In this document: one piece after another, positions 37,990 through 48,309 of the stretch
Numbering within the stretch: position 1 is the first letter of the stretch
Layout of the letters: the number at the start of each line of letters is the position of its first letter
Assembly: GCA_037954325.1 (NCBI GenBank)
Contig: JBBMNZ010000003.1
Span: forward strand, 26,298,892-26,362,891
DNA from: Fistularia commersonii
Lineage: Eukaryota; Chordata; Actinopteri; Syngnathiformes; Fistulariidae
Reading direction: 5' to 3'
DNA: 64,000 nt
The notes under the pieces: model-generated
What the model was told of the DNA's origin: nothing
Databases searched by the model: none
What the model saw: only the letters and a program-made list of their open reading frames with translations
Made by a program: the position numbers and the translations under genes

Positions 37990-38402
37990 AGATCAATAAG
38001 TCGCAAACTGAGCTACAATTCTCATTTTCTTGATGCACTTTTTCTTGCTCCTCCAAGGGCACGGGCTTGTTAATCGGTTTATAATCGTTATTTTGTTTTA
38101 ACGTTTTCTATTAGCCGGTGGAAAAAGGTTACCGTTTAAATTTCATTCAGAAAGCTGTCAATAAAAACAGGCATGAAGGCATTTTAGTTTCATAAATGAA
38201 TCCCATTGATGTGTTTTTAATTTGAATCTCAATTTTGCATGTGTGCAATAATAACTTATATATATTATATAGTATTTCACTTTGCTTTTTCCAAATTCAG
38301 TTTGGAGAAAGATTTTGTTTTCCAATACATATCATTACTGGCCCGTGACTTTGTCCCAGTTTGTAATTTTGTCCCGCTGTGGATTTGAGTTTGACACCCC
38401 GG
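37990..38402 (+). mobile_element. Possible second hAT remnant, right terminus only
   Basis: The stretch ends in TTTGAGTTTGACACCCC at about 38385-38401, the usual fish hAT terminus. The body is AT-rich and unmatched, and the left boundary is arbitrary. Confidence 0.35.
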
Positions 38403-38726
38403 ATCAATGCAAAGGCTCTTTACAGCCAACACAGCATGTGTGTGTGCTGGAGGCAAAAGGCACCTGCACACACACACACACACACACACACTGCTTCCTG
38501 CTAACGGGTGCGTCGAGCCGCTGCATCCGTCTCTTTTGTCGTGGAAACTCGATGAAAAGGGTAAATAATCGGCGGCAGAAACGGCGTTTCTGACCCACTG
38601 CCGCGACACCAACTCACAACCGTTCATATCAGAGATCGCCGCTCAGCAGAGTGTGTGTGTGTGTGTGTGTGTGTGTCTGCAAGGACAAATTAAAAAAACT
38701 TCCAAAATAAAAACCCGGAGCCCAAC

Positions 38727-38852
38727 CTTTTAACCATGTCGGTTCCGTTCCAGCAGGGGAGCCCGTCGCCGGCCGCCAGCTCGCCGACGCACAGCTGGTC
38801 CGCCAGGCCGCCGTAGAAGGTCCGGTAAAGACGCAGGCTGTTGAGAAACTCC
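38727..38852 (-). CDS. gpc5: gpc5 exon 6: C-terminal core lobe
   Basis: The exon is 126 bases, entering in phase 2 after CCCTCGCAG and leaving in phase 2 at AAAAG|GTTGGG. The first base completes an arginine codon, followed by EFLNSLRLYRTFYGGLADQL, CVGELAAGDGLPCWNGTDMV and K. This is one of the most GPC5-specific parts of the protein (human FINSLRLYRSFYGGLADQLC). It contains two core cysteines and the N-glycosylation sequon NGT. The split codon with exon 7 gives serine, as in human DIVKS|Y. Confidence 0.95.
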
Positions 38853-38944
38853 CTGCGAGGGCGGCGGCGGCGGCGAGAGGAGGACAAAGAGTCACATTTC
38901 TGACTTGCGATCCGAAGAACCGCCATCAGATGCGGCCCGTTTAC

Positions 38945-39072
38945 CTTCTCCTGGCGGCCAGTGTTTCCGCGGGCGCCGGCGGCTTTAGAGGGCCGGGATC
39001 TCTGGCGCCGCCGTGCCGGGCGCCGGCGGGCCGCGGGGGCTTCCTGCTCGGGGCGCCGCACAACCTGTCCAC
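38945..39072 (-). CDS. gpc5: gpc5 exon 5: linker between core lobes
   Basis: The exon is 128 bases, entering in phase 0 after GGCTTGCAG and leaving in phase 2 at AGAAG|GTAAAC. It encodes VDRLCGAPSRKPPRPAGARH, GGARDPGPLKPPAPAETLAA and RR, with the next codon split across the junction. VDRLCG and ETLAARR match the ends of the human exon (VNRICG...EETLANRR). The middle is Pro/Ala/Gly/Arg-rich and poorly conserved. In glypicans this loop normally carries the furin-type convertase site. No R-x-x-R spacing is seen in the loop here, only an RRR run at the exon 5/6 junction. The flanking introns are very short (130 and 92 bases). Confidence 0.92.
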
Positions 39073-39202
39073 CTGCAAGCCCACAAACACGGGAACACAC
39101 ACTTTATTTCCTCCTGCCGTGTCTCAAGCCGGCCAGCAGATGCTGCTGCTGTGTCTTTATCGGCGCAGGTTTCAGAGGAAGCTTCTCCAGAAGAGTGTGA
39201 AC

Positions 39203-39436
39203 CTGTGCGGAGAGGAAGGGCGCGTTCTTCTGAGCGTGCCCGACGGCGTCCCGGAGCAGCTCGTGAACCCCCGCCAGCACCTGCTCCAGGTCCTGCGGGC
39301 CGTGCGTGCGCTCCGACCAGCCCTCCAGCGAGCGCACGTACTCCCTCCAGTGGCCGTCCACCTCGGCCATGCTCGCCAGGCAGCCGCGCATCACGTTCAG
39401 GCAGTAGCCCATGCAGGGCCTGGTCTGGGTCAAACC
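39203..39436 (-). CDS. gpc5: gpc5 exon 4: glypican core, cysteine-rich helix bundle
   Basis: The exon is 234 bases (78 codons), phase 0 at both ends. The acceptor is CCCGCAG at 39437-39443 and the donor CAG|GTTCAC. It encodes GLTQTRPCMGYCLNVMRGCL, ASMAEVDGHWREYVRSLEGW and ends in HAQKNAPFLSAQ. The PCMGYCLNVMRGCL segment is nearly invariant between GPC5 proteins and supplies three core cysteines. The donor GTTCAC is weak (A at +5), but the join Q|VDRLCG to exon 5 aligns exactly with human Q|VNRICG, so I keep it. The acceptor lies only about 18 bases from a hAT-like inverted-repeat end at 39455. Confidence 0.94.
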
Positions 39437-40190
39437 CTGCGGGACCGATTAGATCAGGTCAAAACTCATTTCTCATGGCGGCCGCATTCGGCCCGGCTAG
39501 ATGTCAAGTGGGCCGGACACTTAAAATAATAGCATACTCAACAATAAATAACCAAAATATCATGTCTTTCCTCTGTTTTGGTGTGAAGAAGTACAAGGAC
39601 GTTAGGAAAATCTTGGAATTTAATGACCAATCCTTTTATAAACATTTCAAACGCCTCATATTTCCTTCGACAAAAGTGCAATTTACTTTTATCGTTCACA
39701 TGTTTGCATCGCGATCACGTGATCATGTGACCCCTCTGATCGTACAAAGGCACAAAACTTGAACAAGTAATTGGTATTGAAAAATATAGTAATGCACTTT
39801 AAGATTAAATGAGACTTATAAAGAAAGGGATTTTTAAACCATTTACACATGTGCATATAAAATCTAAATTAACTCCCTGCCTAAACCCTACATACTAAAG
39901 AGAGTGCTATTGAATGTGTAAGGAAGAAAGTATTTCCCTGTAAATGTGTAAACTTCATCCATGAAACATGGAAACACACACAACACATACTGAAAACGCA
40001 TGGAGTTGCATGAACAGTAGAATTCCAACACACTCGTTTGTAGTGAAGCTGCTGACTAACATTAAATTGCACATATTTGCTAGCAATTAGCTAGCTGGCT
40101 TTTACCGCTGCTTCCCCGATTTCTCAGCTCTGGGTGAAAGTGGACGCTGTTTCCTCAGACCTGCCAGTGATTGGTTGATCTTATCTCTTC

Positions 40191-40379
40191 TCAGTTTCTT
40201 TGCAAGCTGTCATATTTTTCGCTGTGATGAGTCTCGTAGCGGCGCCGTATATTATATTCCTTAAATACCGAAACTTGTTGCAAACACGCCGAGCACAAAG
40301 GTTTCCCGTAGGACGTAGTCCACTTTTCTTTGAAAATTCTACACTCTTTTACTACTTTTCTCTGTTTTGATAACGACAT
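40191..40379 (-). pseudogene. hAT transposase N-terminal fragment (BED-type zinc finger)
   Basis: A 62-residue open frame starts MSLSKQRKVVKECRIFKEKW and continues with GKPLCSACLQQVSVFKEYN and YETHHSEKYDSL. This is the start of hAT transposases of the GTF2IRD2/ZBED-like group (KRKVxxECRxFxxxWT, then GKPVCLVC and RHYxxKH). The C-x2-C pair remains, but the first histidine of the finger is replaced by arginine (RRYETHH). The frame stops long before any catalytic domain, so it is a dead fragment in the same orientation as gpc5. Confidence 0.8.
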
Positions 40380-40492
40380 CTTGGCTAATGAGGGCGTAGC
40401 AGGAGGTGGAGAACAGGGTGGAAACAACGTCATAACAAGCAGCAGGTGGTGCATCGATAACGTCTGCTGATTGGTCCGTCAGTGATGCGGAT

Positions 40493-40511
40493 TGTCGCCC
40501 CCTAGTGGAAA
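40493..40511 (-). promoter_or_regulatory. CTCF-like motif inside the intron 3 hAT remnant
   Basis: The minus strand reads TTTCCACTAGGGGGCGACA, a good match to the CTCF core. It may have been carried in by the transposon. Confidence 0.4.
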
Positions 40512-40634
40512 ATTCTTGAATTGCATTTAATTTAAAAAAAAATCCTTGTCTTTCATGCTTTTTTTTTCACTTTCAAACTATCCCGCGGACCTGGTCGAAC
40601 CCCCTTGCGGGCCGGCGAGCGGAGGCGGGGCTAC

Positions 40635-41095
40635 CTGGCAGCGGGGGCAGTAGTGCATCTTCAGCAGGGCTCGTCTGCACTCGCGGCTCAGCTGCAGGTG
40701 GTCGGTGGTGTTGATGACCTCGACGCCCAGGTGCAGCGCCTGGAGGAGGAGCTTCCCGGAGACCCCCGAGCGAGCGATCCGGTCGGCCAGGAGCGCCGGC
40801 GCCGCCCCGAACGGCCTCAGGACGCGGCGGGAAGACCGCACGCACTCGGCGTAGCCCGGCAGGATGTCGCCGAGCCCCGGGTTGACCAGGTGGTTGTACA
40901 CCGGCGGGAAGAGGCCGTCGAAGAAACGCTGCACGAAGTCGTCCGCGGCGAGCTCCGAGCCCAGCAGGAACAGCCCCGCGTCGGTGAACAGCTCCCGCAC
41001 CGGCGCCGCCGCCTGGGCCGCCATGGCGCCGTACGACTCACGCAGCATGGCGTCGGTCCGGTTCTCGGCCTGCCTCATCAACACCTCGAAGGTCT
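40635..41095 (-). CDS. gpc5: gpc5 exon 3: central glypican core
   Basis: The exon is 461 bases. It enters in phase 1 after TTTGCAG at 41096 and leaves in phase 0 at TGCCAG|GTAGCC. It encodes 153 codons with TFEVLMRQAENRTDAML, ELFTDAGLFLLGSELAADDF, VQRFFDGLFPPVYNHLVNPG, ALHLGVEVINTTDHLQLSRE and CRRALLKMHYCPRCQ. The FFDxLFPxVYNHLxNPG and LGxEVINTTDH motifs are signature glypican core segments. Sequons NRT and NTT are visible. Third-position G/C is extreme: the exon is a CpG-dense block, very unlike the flanking introns. Mammalian GPC5 and GPC3 have eight exons and a single large third exon. Here 461 plus 234 bases (exons 3 and 4) equals about the size I recall for that exon, suggesting that the junction at 40635 is an extra, fish-lineage intron. 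Confidence 0.95.
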
Positions 41096-42511
41096 CTGCA
41101 AAGGGAGCGGAGAGGAACCGTCACGTCTCCCCGAAGATCTCCCACGATGCCCCTCGGGCTCTGATTGGGCAGCTTCCCAAGGGGGCGGGGCTTGATCTAC
41201 TGCGGCGTTGCACCAGGTGTCCGCCATTGTTATCATACATGAATATTAAAGCTATTTAAGTAACATTTCAGCTGTTAGCATGTAGCTTTTAGCGCTCCTG
41301 TTATCATCAGCATGGGATCATTTTCTCCGTCTCTGGGTCGCGGCAGAAGGCCTCCAGCCGAGGCGTTTCCTCGCCGGCCATTTTCTGACATTTCAATCCC
41401 GGAGGTGAACTTAAAGAGTCGAGTACGCCGGCTGACGGCAGCGCCTGCAATATTTCCCATCCATAATTAAAGGGGACCACTTTAATAATTTAACCCCGCG
41501 CCAGGAAGACACAATGGCGGATGCGGGGGGGGGGGGGGGGGGGGGTAAGAGCGGGAGCTGGAATCGACCTGGAAGCTAACAGGGTTCTCCAGGTCCGTGT
41601 GTGGATAATAATACCTGAGCCGCCCGCCATCATGTGCTTATCATGCGCTGTGAGGCGGCGGCGGCGGGGGGGGGGGGGGGGGTGACCAGCTCGCCGCCAC
41701 AACAGGCGGCTTCAAACGCAGCGCCGTGACAGCGCTTTTTGGATTTGGAAAGAAAGCTGCACCTCCCATCTGACGTGCACACTGGTACGATCATGTGTGT
41801 GTGTGTGTGTGTGACGTGAAATATGTGCTCACATCCCAGGGAGGCAGTAAGTTCCCACAGGGATAACGGTGTGCCTCCGGCCGCGGGGGGAGTAAAGGGG
41901 GAGTAAAGGGAGTTAATGAATCCCCGTCTGTCAAACCACCTAAATATTTTCTTTTCGTCCCAAACAAATCGTTCCGATTCCGCCTCGCAGGACGGCCTCG
42001 TCGTAGCGTTTCCCCCCGCCGGTGCCTTCAGGGCCCACATGAAAGCGTGCGGCTAATAGGCCGGCGGCTGGCTCCGCTCAGAAGAACACCCACGCTAACA
42101 ACGCTGCATTTTTTGCGCGGGAGAGGGGAGACGGAGGCGACGTCTCCAGGCCGGGGGGTCCCGGGGGCCCGAGGGGCCTCGGGACGGAAACGCCACATGT
42201 CGGGGAGTTTGTAAGGAAAAGGGAAGTTTGGCTGGATTTGTGTTTTCTGTGAGGCGGAGCCGGGGGGGGCCACGCCGCGGACATCCACATCCAGCTCGTC
42301 ACCATGACGATGGCACGTCACCACGGCGATACATCCTCGCGAGAACAAGAGACGACCGGAGACGAAGACGGACGAGAATCCCGGCGGCGAGACTGGTCGT
42401 CGTGGTAACCACGACGACGTTAAAGATGATACCGTAAACGAGGAAAGCCGTCAGTCCATAAACCTGCTGGCACCGCAACACGTTAACCCCGTCATCACTG
42501 AGCAGTCTAAG

Positions 42512-42599
<88 letters not shown>

Positions 42600-42880
42600 A
42601 TACAGAGTTCCTCATCACTACTTCCCTCTCGTCTAGAAGGTTCTCCAATTCAAAGCCTTGGTTCCTCCGTTTTATTATGGATAAAATAAAATTCCTTAAA
42701 TTCATGAAGGGGAACAAGTTGATAAGACACTCACGTACTGTGTGTGTGTGAGTGTGTGTGTGTGTTGTGTGACCCCGCCAATAAGAGGGGGGTGGACATG
42801 TTTGCAAGAAGGTGAAGGTCCTGGTCTGCTTCATTCAACCAGCCGCTGGACACACAGGGGGGGGTTAATGGGGGTTGTAG

Positions 42881-42921
<41 letters not shown>

Positions 42922-43376
42922 ACTCACAGCAGGCCTGAAAGCAAAAGGTCAAGCGCTGCGTGTTTGCGAAATGTAAACGTCACCCGTCCCGTAATCAGGC
43001 GCTTCAGTCTCCAACCATGTCGTCGTCGTCCTGGTAACGGACGTCCAGACTGCGAAGGCATTCTGATGAACATCACACAGCTGGTGTATCTCACACACAC
43101 ACACACACACACACTCACTCAATCACTCACTGGCTCACTGGCTATTATTCAGCGATTACAAGAGGCGTCGCCGAGCTCCTCGCCGCGTCTAAAAGGCTTT
43201 TCCACGGCGTCTCTTCACCCGCTTTAATTGCAGCCCTTTTCATTTTCTTTAATGTCGGATCATCTGCTTTGCTGTGACGGAGACGCTCATCCACAGATGA
43301 GTCTCACTCCAGGTCACGGCTTCTGGCGGGTAAAAAACCAAAACAAAAAAACAACAGGAAGTGGCGGGGTTTTCCT

Positions 43377-43427
<51 letters not shown>

Positions 43428-44295
43428 CACATGTTGTGTTCCACCAGTAGATAATGTTAGTGCTCTCTTTGTCCACCAGGAGGAGACATGCCTCCCTGGA
43501 CGGTCAGGTCTCGGTGCTCGGGGGGCTTCCAGCTACCGAGCTCCTCCTCTGAGGAACATCTGATCTCCACCTGCAGGACAGCAGACACCCTCCTGGTCCA
43601 AGAATGGCCCTCAAACCTTTCTTTATGACCGAGCGCACAGCTGGGATTAGCCTAGCTTCTCGTACTCTGATGATCGCTATCCCATGATACGCCTCACGTT
43701 CTTCCCTCTTGGACTCACGTCCCATCATCACTGCATGACAGGAATCTTGATCTACACACACACACACATGAACACACACACACACAGATGGGGGAGCAAT
43801 CCCAGCTAATGCTAGCTGTGGGGCGGGCCTTAACCGTCCACAGGGTTTGATCTACCCAATGTCTCGCCAAACGGTAGCTGTTAGCGCTGCTGCTATAATG
43901 AGGCGATTACGAGCGGCGGTTCTTCGCGCTTCTCGGCCTCCATCGCGCTTTAAGCGCTTGTTCGACGGAGGCAGAAGGTTCACCACGCTGAGCGTGGAGC
44001 TGAACTCCAACTGCTTACAGCAGGTCTGCAGCACAACCAGGATCTACAGGAACCCAACGCGGAGCAAAGAAACGAATCCCGGCTCGATGCGGACGACCTT
44101 CCGCTTCGACCCAAACAGAGACGGACGGAACCATCCGTCGGTGCTAACGCACGCTAGCAGCTACATGCTAATCGCGTGAAACGACGATAGCTTTACTACA
44201 GAAAGAACAGAGTTGGACACCTGGCGAGGCACTGGGGTGGATCAGGCTCCGCCCCCTGGAAGACCGTCCAATGGGAGAGCCCAGGAGAAGATATG

Positions 44296-44338
<43 letters not shown>

Positions 44339-44855
44339 TGCATGTCATTGAAGGTGTTGACTGTCACTTTGCTAATAAAGAGCCTTTAAACAGATAATCA
44401 ACCAGACGGGCTGATTGTGCACAAACACACATGTACACACCCTCACACACCCTCACACACACCCTCACACACACAGAGCAAATGTTGTGTCTGATACCCT
44501 GTATTTATTTGTTTGGCAAATCCCCCCCGGTCCCTCTGTCTCCGCCTCCCGCTCCTCGCCGCCGCCGCCGCCGGCTGACCTCCGCCAAAGACGCCTTTTA
44601 TGAACGTCATTCAACGCCGTGAATGGCCGACGCCACAACAGAGGAGCACGGAGACATCTGATAGGCTGCCGGAAAGGCCATTCTTCTCTACAGGGATGAG
44701 CTGGCGGCGGCGGCGGCGGCGACACACACACAATGGCGAGCGGCAAGTTCAAGGCAGGCTAAGCTGCGTCTTTGTTTGATGTCTTGTTTTTCTTACGTGG
44801 GCGACAGGTGGGCCTGGAGACAAAGCACCGTGCACGGTGCAGCTGGACAGCTGTG

Positions 44856-44931
<76 letters not shown>

Positions 44932-45779
44932 ACACACACACACACACAGGGAAGGAGGTGTCACAGGAGAAGGTTCCACCTGGGTGGGAGGAGGTTCCAC
45001 TGGAGAAACAGGCTGAGGAGCAGAGATGGAGTCACACTCACTTCCTTCTTCTCCTCTTCTTCCTCCTAACTTCTTCATCCACAAAATGTTCTTCCTCTTC
45101 CACATTCTCCCGTCAGCAGCAACTCCAGGCCAGCTGTCATAAATCTGAAGGCGCCGCCGCAAAAACAACTACAAAAAATAAAACCCACTTCCTTCCATCT
45201 GTGTGTTTATTCTGTCCTCCTCCTCCTCCTCCTCTTCCTCCTCTTCTAACTCCTCCTCTTCTAACTCCTCCTCTTCTTCCTCTTCCTCCTCTTCCTCCTC
45301 TTCCTCCTCTTCTAACTCCTCCTCTTCTTCCTCCTCTTCCTCCTCTTCCAACTCCTCTTCCTCCTCCTCTTCCTCCTCTTCTTCTTCCCCCCTCCGGGTC
45401 TAAAAGTCAATATTTGAGAAGCCGTTGCAGCTCCTCTGCACTTCAAAGCTCAGCAGGTCTCCGCAGCTTTCGGCTCGCCACAGAGGGGGGGGGGGGGGGG
45501 TGCACGTGCACGTGCGCGTCCAGAGCGTGCGTCCTTTCACGCGTGTGCGCGGCCAGGTCGGGTTTCCTGCGCGGCCCCGGCTCCGAGGAGCGCCGCCGCC
45601 GCCGCCGCCGCCGCCGTGCAAAGGTCATAGTGCAGCTTTCATGGGCTGTGAAAGGCGTCTCTGTGCGCCACCGTCACACGGCCTCGCGCTCGCTGCTCCA
45701 CGGACGTGATGACATCACTTCTGTTTGCTCTTCAAACACAACACGCCAGCAGAAGGACCGAGAACACACTACGACCAAC

Positions 45780-46018
45780 ACACACACATATAAACACTCA
45801 TGCATACATTCATATACACCAAGACACATGGGCAAATACATGTACACATACGCGCACATACACACCCACACACACACACACACGCATACACACATGTAGA
45901 CATGCATGCACACGTGCACACAGGCACACGCACACACAAACACACAGATGGGGGAGTGATCCCAGCTGATGCTAGCTGAGGGGCGGGGCTTAATCAGCCA
46001 CGTATGCACACATGCGCG

Positions 46019-46090
<72 letters not shown>

Positions 46091-46397
46091 AACATAGACA
46101 CGCATGCACACACATAAGCAAACACATACACACACACACACATAGTGTGATGGGGGGTCATCCTAGCTGATGCAAGCTGAGGGGCGGGGCTTAATCAGGC
46201 ACGTATGCACAAAAACACACACACACACACACACACACACGTATGCACACACACATGCAGACACATAAGCACACACACACACACACACACAATGTGTGAT
46301 TGGGGGGCATCCTCGCTCATGCTAGGTGAGGGGTGGGGCCTAATCAGGCACGTACGCACATAAACACACACACATGCACACACATGCACACACACAT

Positions 46398-46437
<40 letters not shown>

Positions 46438-46500
46438 TGTGATTGGGGGCCATCCTCGCTGATGTGAGCTGAGGGGCGGGGCTTAATCCAGACAGCCCAG
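45780..46500. repeat. Compound tandem array: CA tracts with a conserved 60-bp spacer
   Basis: The spacer (GATGCTAGCTGAGGGGCGGGGCTTAATCA-like) occurs at about 45955, 46155, 46315 and 46460, each between long CA tracts. A solo relative lies at 43787-43835. Confidence 0.85.
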
Positions 46501-47279
46501 CTGTCAATCATCCAACCGTTCCCTGACTGAGTTGTGAGTGAACCTGCTGACTGTAGGACTGCAGATCCTGGAGAACCCTGGAGAACCCAGGCAGGAGAAC
46601 ATGGAGAACACATAGGAAGAACCCAGGCAGGAACCAGGAGAAGATGAGCAGAGAGTCCAGGTGGGAGAACATGGAGACACCGCGGACGGAAGCGAGGTAG
46701 GAGAACATGGGGAGAACAAACCCGACCACTGGGTTCCAACCTGGAACCTTCTCGCTCCACCAGCTTCTGCCTGTGTGAAAACAATGATCTCACAGACGGT
46801 AAGAAAGAGAAGATTGTTCTTCACTGACCACGTCTCACACACACATTTTGAAGGTTGGTGTCTTCACGTGAGGACAATCATGAAACCAACATCTCTGCAG
46901 CGAGGAGACGATGACATCAGTCTGCTGTCGTCCAATCAGAACCCGGACCTCCACCACCCCGGCTTATCGTCCAATCGAGCTTCTGCAGATAAGAGCTGCA
47001 ATCAGGAGGACAGGATGAGGGTGGAGAAGGAGGAGAAGGAGGTTCAGCCCCGTCCCAGGAGAGGCTCCTTCCGGAGGAACCCTCCCTCCGGCGGAAGCCA
47101 TGAAAACCATCTCCAAGCTCTGGAGATGTGGAGGAGAGCGGCGTGGCAGGAGGAAGAACAAGCCTGGGAGAACCTTGGCTCCAGCAGAGCTCCAGGCTGG
47201 AGTCCTGTGGCGGACACAGTCCTATCACCTGCTGAGGCAAGAAGGTTCCTGGTTCTGCTCAGATGGGGCTTCAAGTTCT

Positions 47280-47560
47280 CCATCCTAGGTTCTCTCCATG
47301 TTCTCCTGGTTCCTGCACGGGTTCTCTCTCTTCATGGAGGCACCTGGGTTCTCTCCATGTTCTCCTGCTTGGGTTCTCCATGTTCTCTGTCTGCCTCCCA
47401 CAGTCCAAAAACAGGTTCAGTGACAAAGGAGGAGTTGGAAGACGGACGCTGTGATTGACAGGTGGCTGGTCCCGCCTCCCGCCTGAATAAGAGCTGTGAT
47501 TGGCTGCAGCCCCCAGCGAGCAGCCAATGAATGAATGAATGAAGGATTGTGGCCCCTGGT
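47280..47560 (-). repeat. Inverted copy of the dispersed fish repeat
   Basis: Read on the minus strand it starts at an ATTC head and contains CCACCTGTCAATCACAGC, TTTTTGGACTGTGGGAGG and repeated GAGAACATGGAGAACCCA. With the plus copy at 46.5-46.8 kb it forms an inverted pair. Confidence 0.65.
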
Positions 47561-47694
47561 CTCCACAAGGAGCCCTTTATGCCCTGACGCACCATCAGAG
47601 CTCCTCGTCGTCATGGAAACGAGGCCAACACTCAGCGTCTCCCTTCCAGCTGCAGAACATCCCATCCCCAAAAACCAACACCTCACCCTCCAGC

Positions 47695-47758
47695 AGCGTG
47701 TGTGTGTGTGTGTGTGTGTGTGTATTCTTACCACCTGCCTATTGTTTTACATGCTAAA

Positions 47759-47807
<49 letters not shown>

Positions 47808-47871
47808 TACTCTTAGCACCCGCCTATTGTTTTACATGCTAAAACCTGTGTGTGGGGTATAAAATGTAACT

Positions 47872-47934
<63 letters not shown>

Positions 47935-47998
47935 TACTCTTAGCACCCGCCTATTGTTTTACATGCTAAAACCTGTGTGTGGGGTATAAAATGTAACT

Positions 47999-48037
<39 letters not shown>

Positions 48038-48096
48038 TATTCTTAGCACTGCTATTGTTTTACATGCTAAAACCAGTATGTGGGGGATAAAATGTA

Positions 48097-48135
<39 letters not shown>
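47695..48135. repeat. Compound tandem array: GT tracts with a conserved spacer
   Basis: CCTATTGTTTTACATGCTAA occurs at about 47737, 47823, 47949 and, as CTATTGTTTTACATGCTAA, 48051. The units are separated by GT tracts. Confidence 0.9.
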
Positions 48136-48137
<2 letters not shown>

Positions 48138-48274
48138 CGGCCCGCTGCCAGGGCACCGCGGGGGTCTGAGATTGGACGCCGCTGGAAACAGAAACTGGCT
48201 TGGAGAGGGAAAGGTCAGGGAGGCGGCCTCAGATCTGGCACCGCGGCGGCCATTTTCTTGAGGTTACCCCCAGT

Positions 48275-48309
<35 letters not shown>

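Larger units (their letters stand above)
23174..38726 (-). other. gpc5 intron 6 (15.6 kb)
   Basis: It holds a LINE copy with tandem tails (28309-29370), the polypurine tract (34020-35265), a GACCGAGGAG minisatellite (36820-37308), a 72-base triplet repeat (32334-32546), many CA/GT tracts, (GATG)n at 24086-24148 and a hAT-like terminus near 38395. No exon was recognised. Confidence 0.8.
39437..40634 (-). other. gpc5 intron 3, almost entirely a hAT element
   Basis: The intron is 1198 bases. A hAT-like element spans roughly 39455-40637, leaving about 18 bases (with a CTAAT branch-like motif and CCCGCAG) at the acceptor and at most about 20 at the donor. See the mobile element entry. Confidence 0.75.
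39455..40637 (-). mobile_element. hAT-family DNA transposon remnant
   Basis: The left end (CAGGTCAAAACTCAT at 39455, then GGCCGCATTCGGCCCGGC and CAAGTGGGCCGGACAC) resembles the fish hAT terminus beginning CAGGGGTGTCAAACTC. The other end keeps the GACCCCCTTGCGGGCCGG-like block (GAACCCCCTTGCGGGCCGG at about 40599). Internally it carries the N-terminal part of a transposase. No 8-base target duplication could be recognised, so the ends are approximate. Confidence 0.75.

Noticed and set aside
40191..40454. Possible domesticated zinc-finger gene
   Set aside because: The frame stops after 62 residues and lacks one zinc ligand; it is a transposase fragment.
43847..44179. 110-codon plus-strand frame
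   Set aside because: Diverse residues, but no homologous family recognised and no supporting signals; likely chance.
44772..45899. 375-codon plus-strand frame
   Set aside because: Mostly HTHTHT and Pro/Leu from CA and CTC repeats.
46661..47458. 265-codon plus-strand frame
   Set aside because: It runs across two inverted copies of a dispersed fish repeat and an unrelated middle; no recognisable domain or splice logic.
45780..48135. CRISPR-like regularly spaced repeats
   Set aside because: Spacers are the conserved part and repeats are microsatellites; a eukaryotic compound satellite, not CRISPR.
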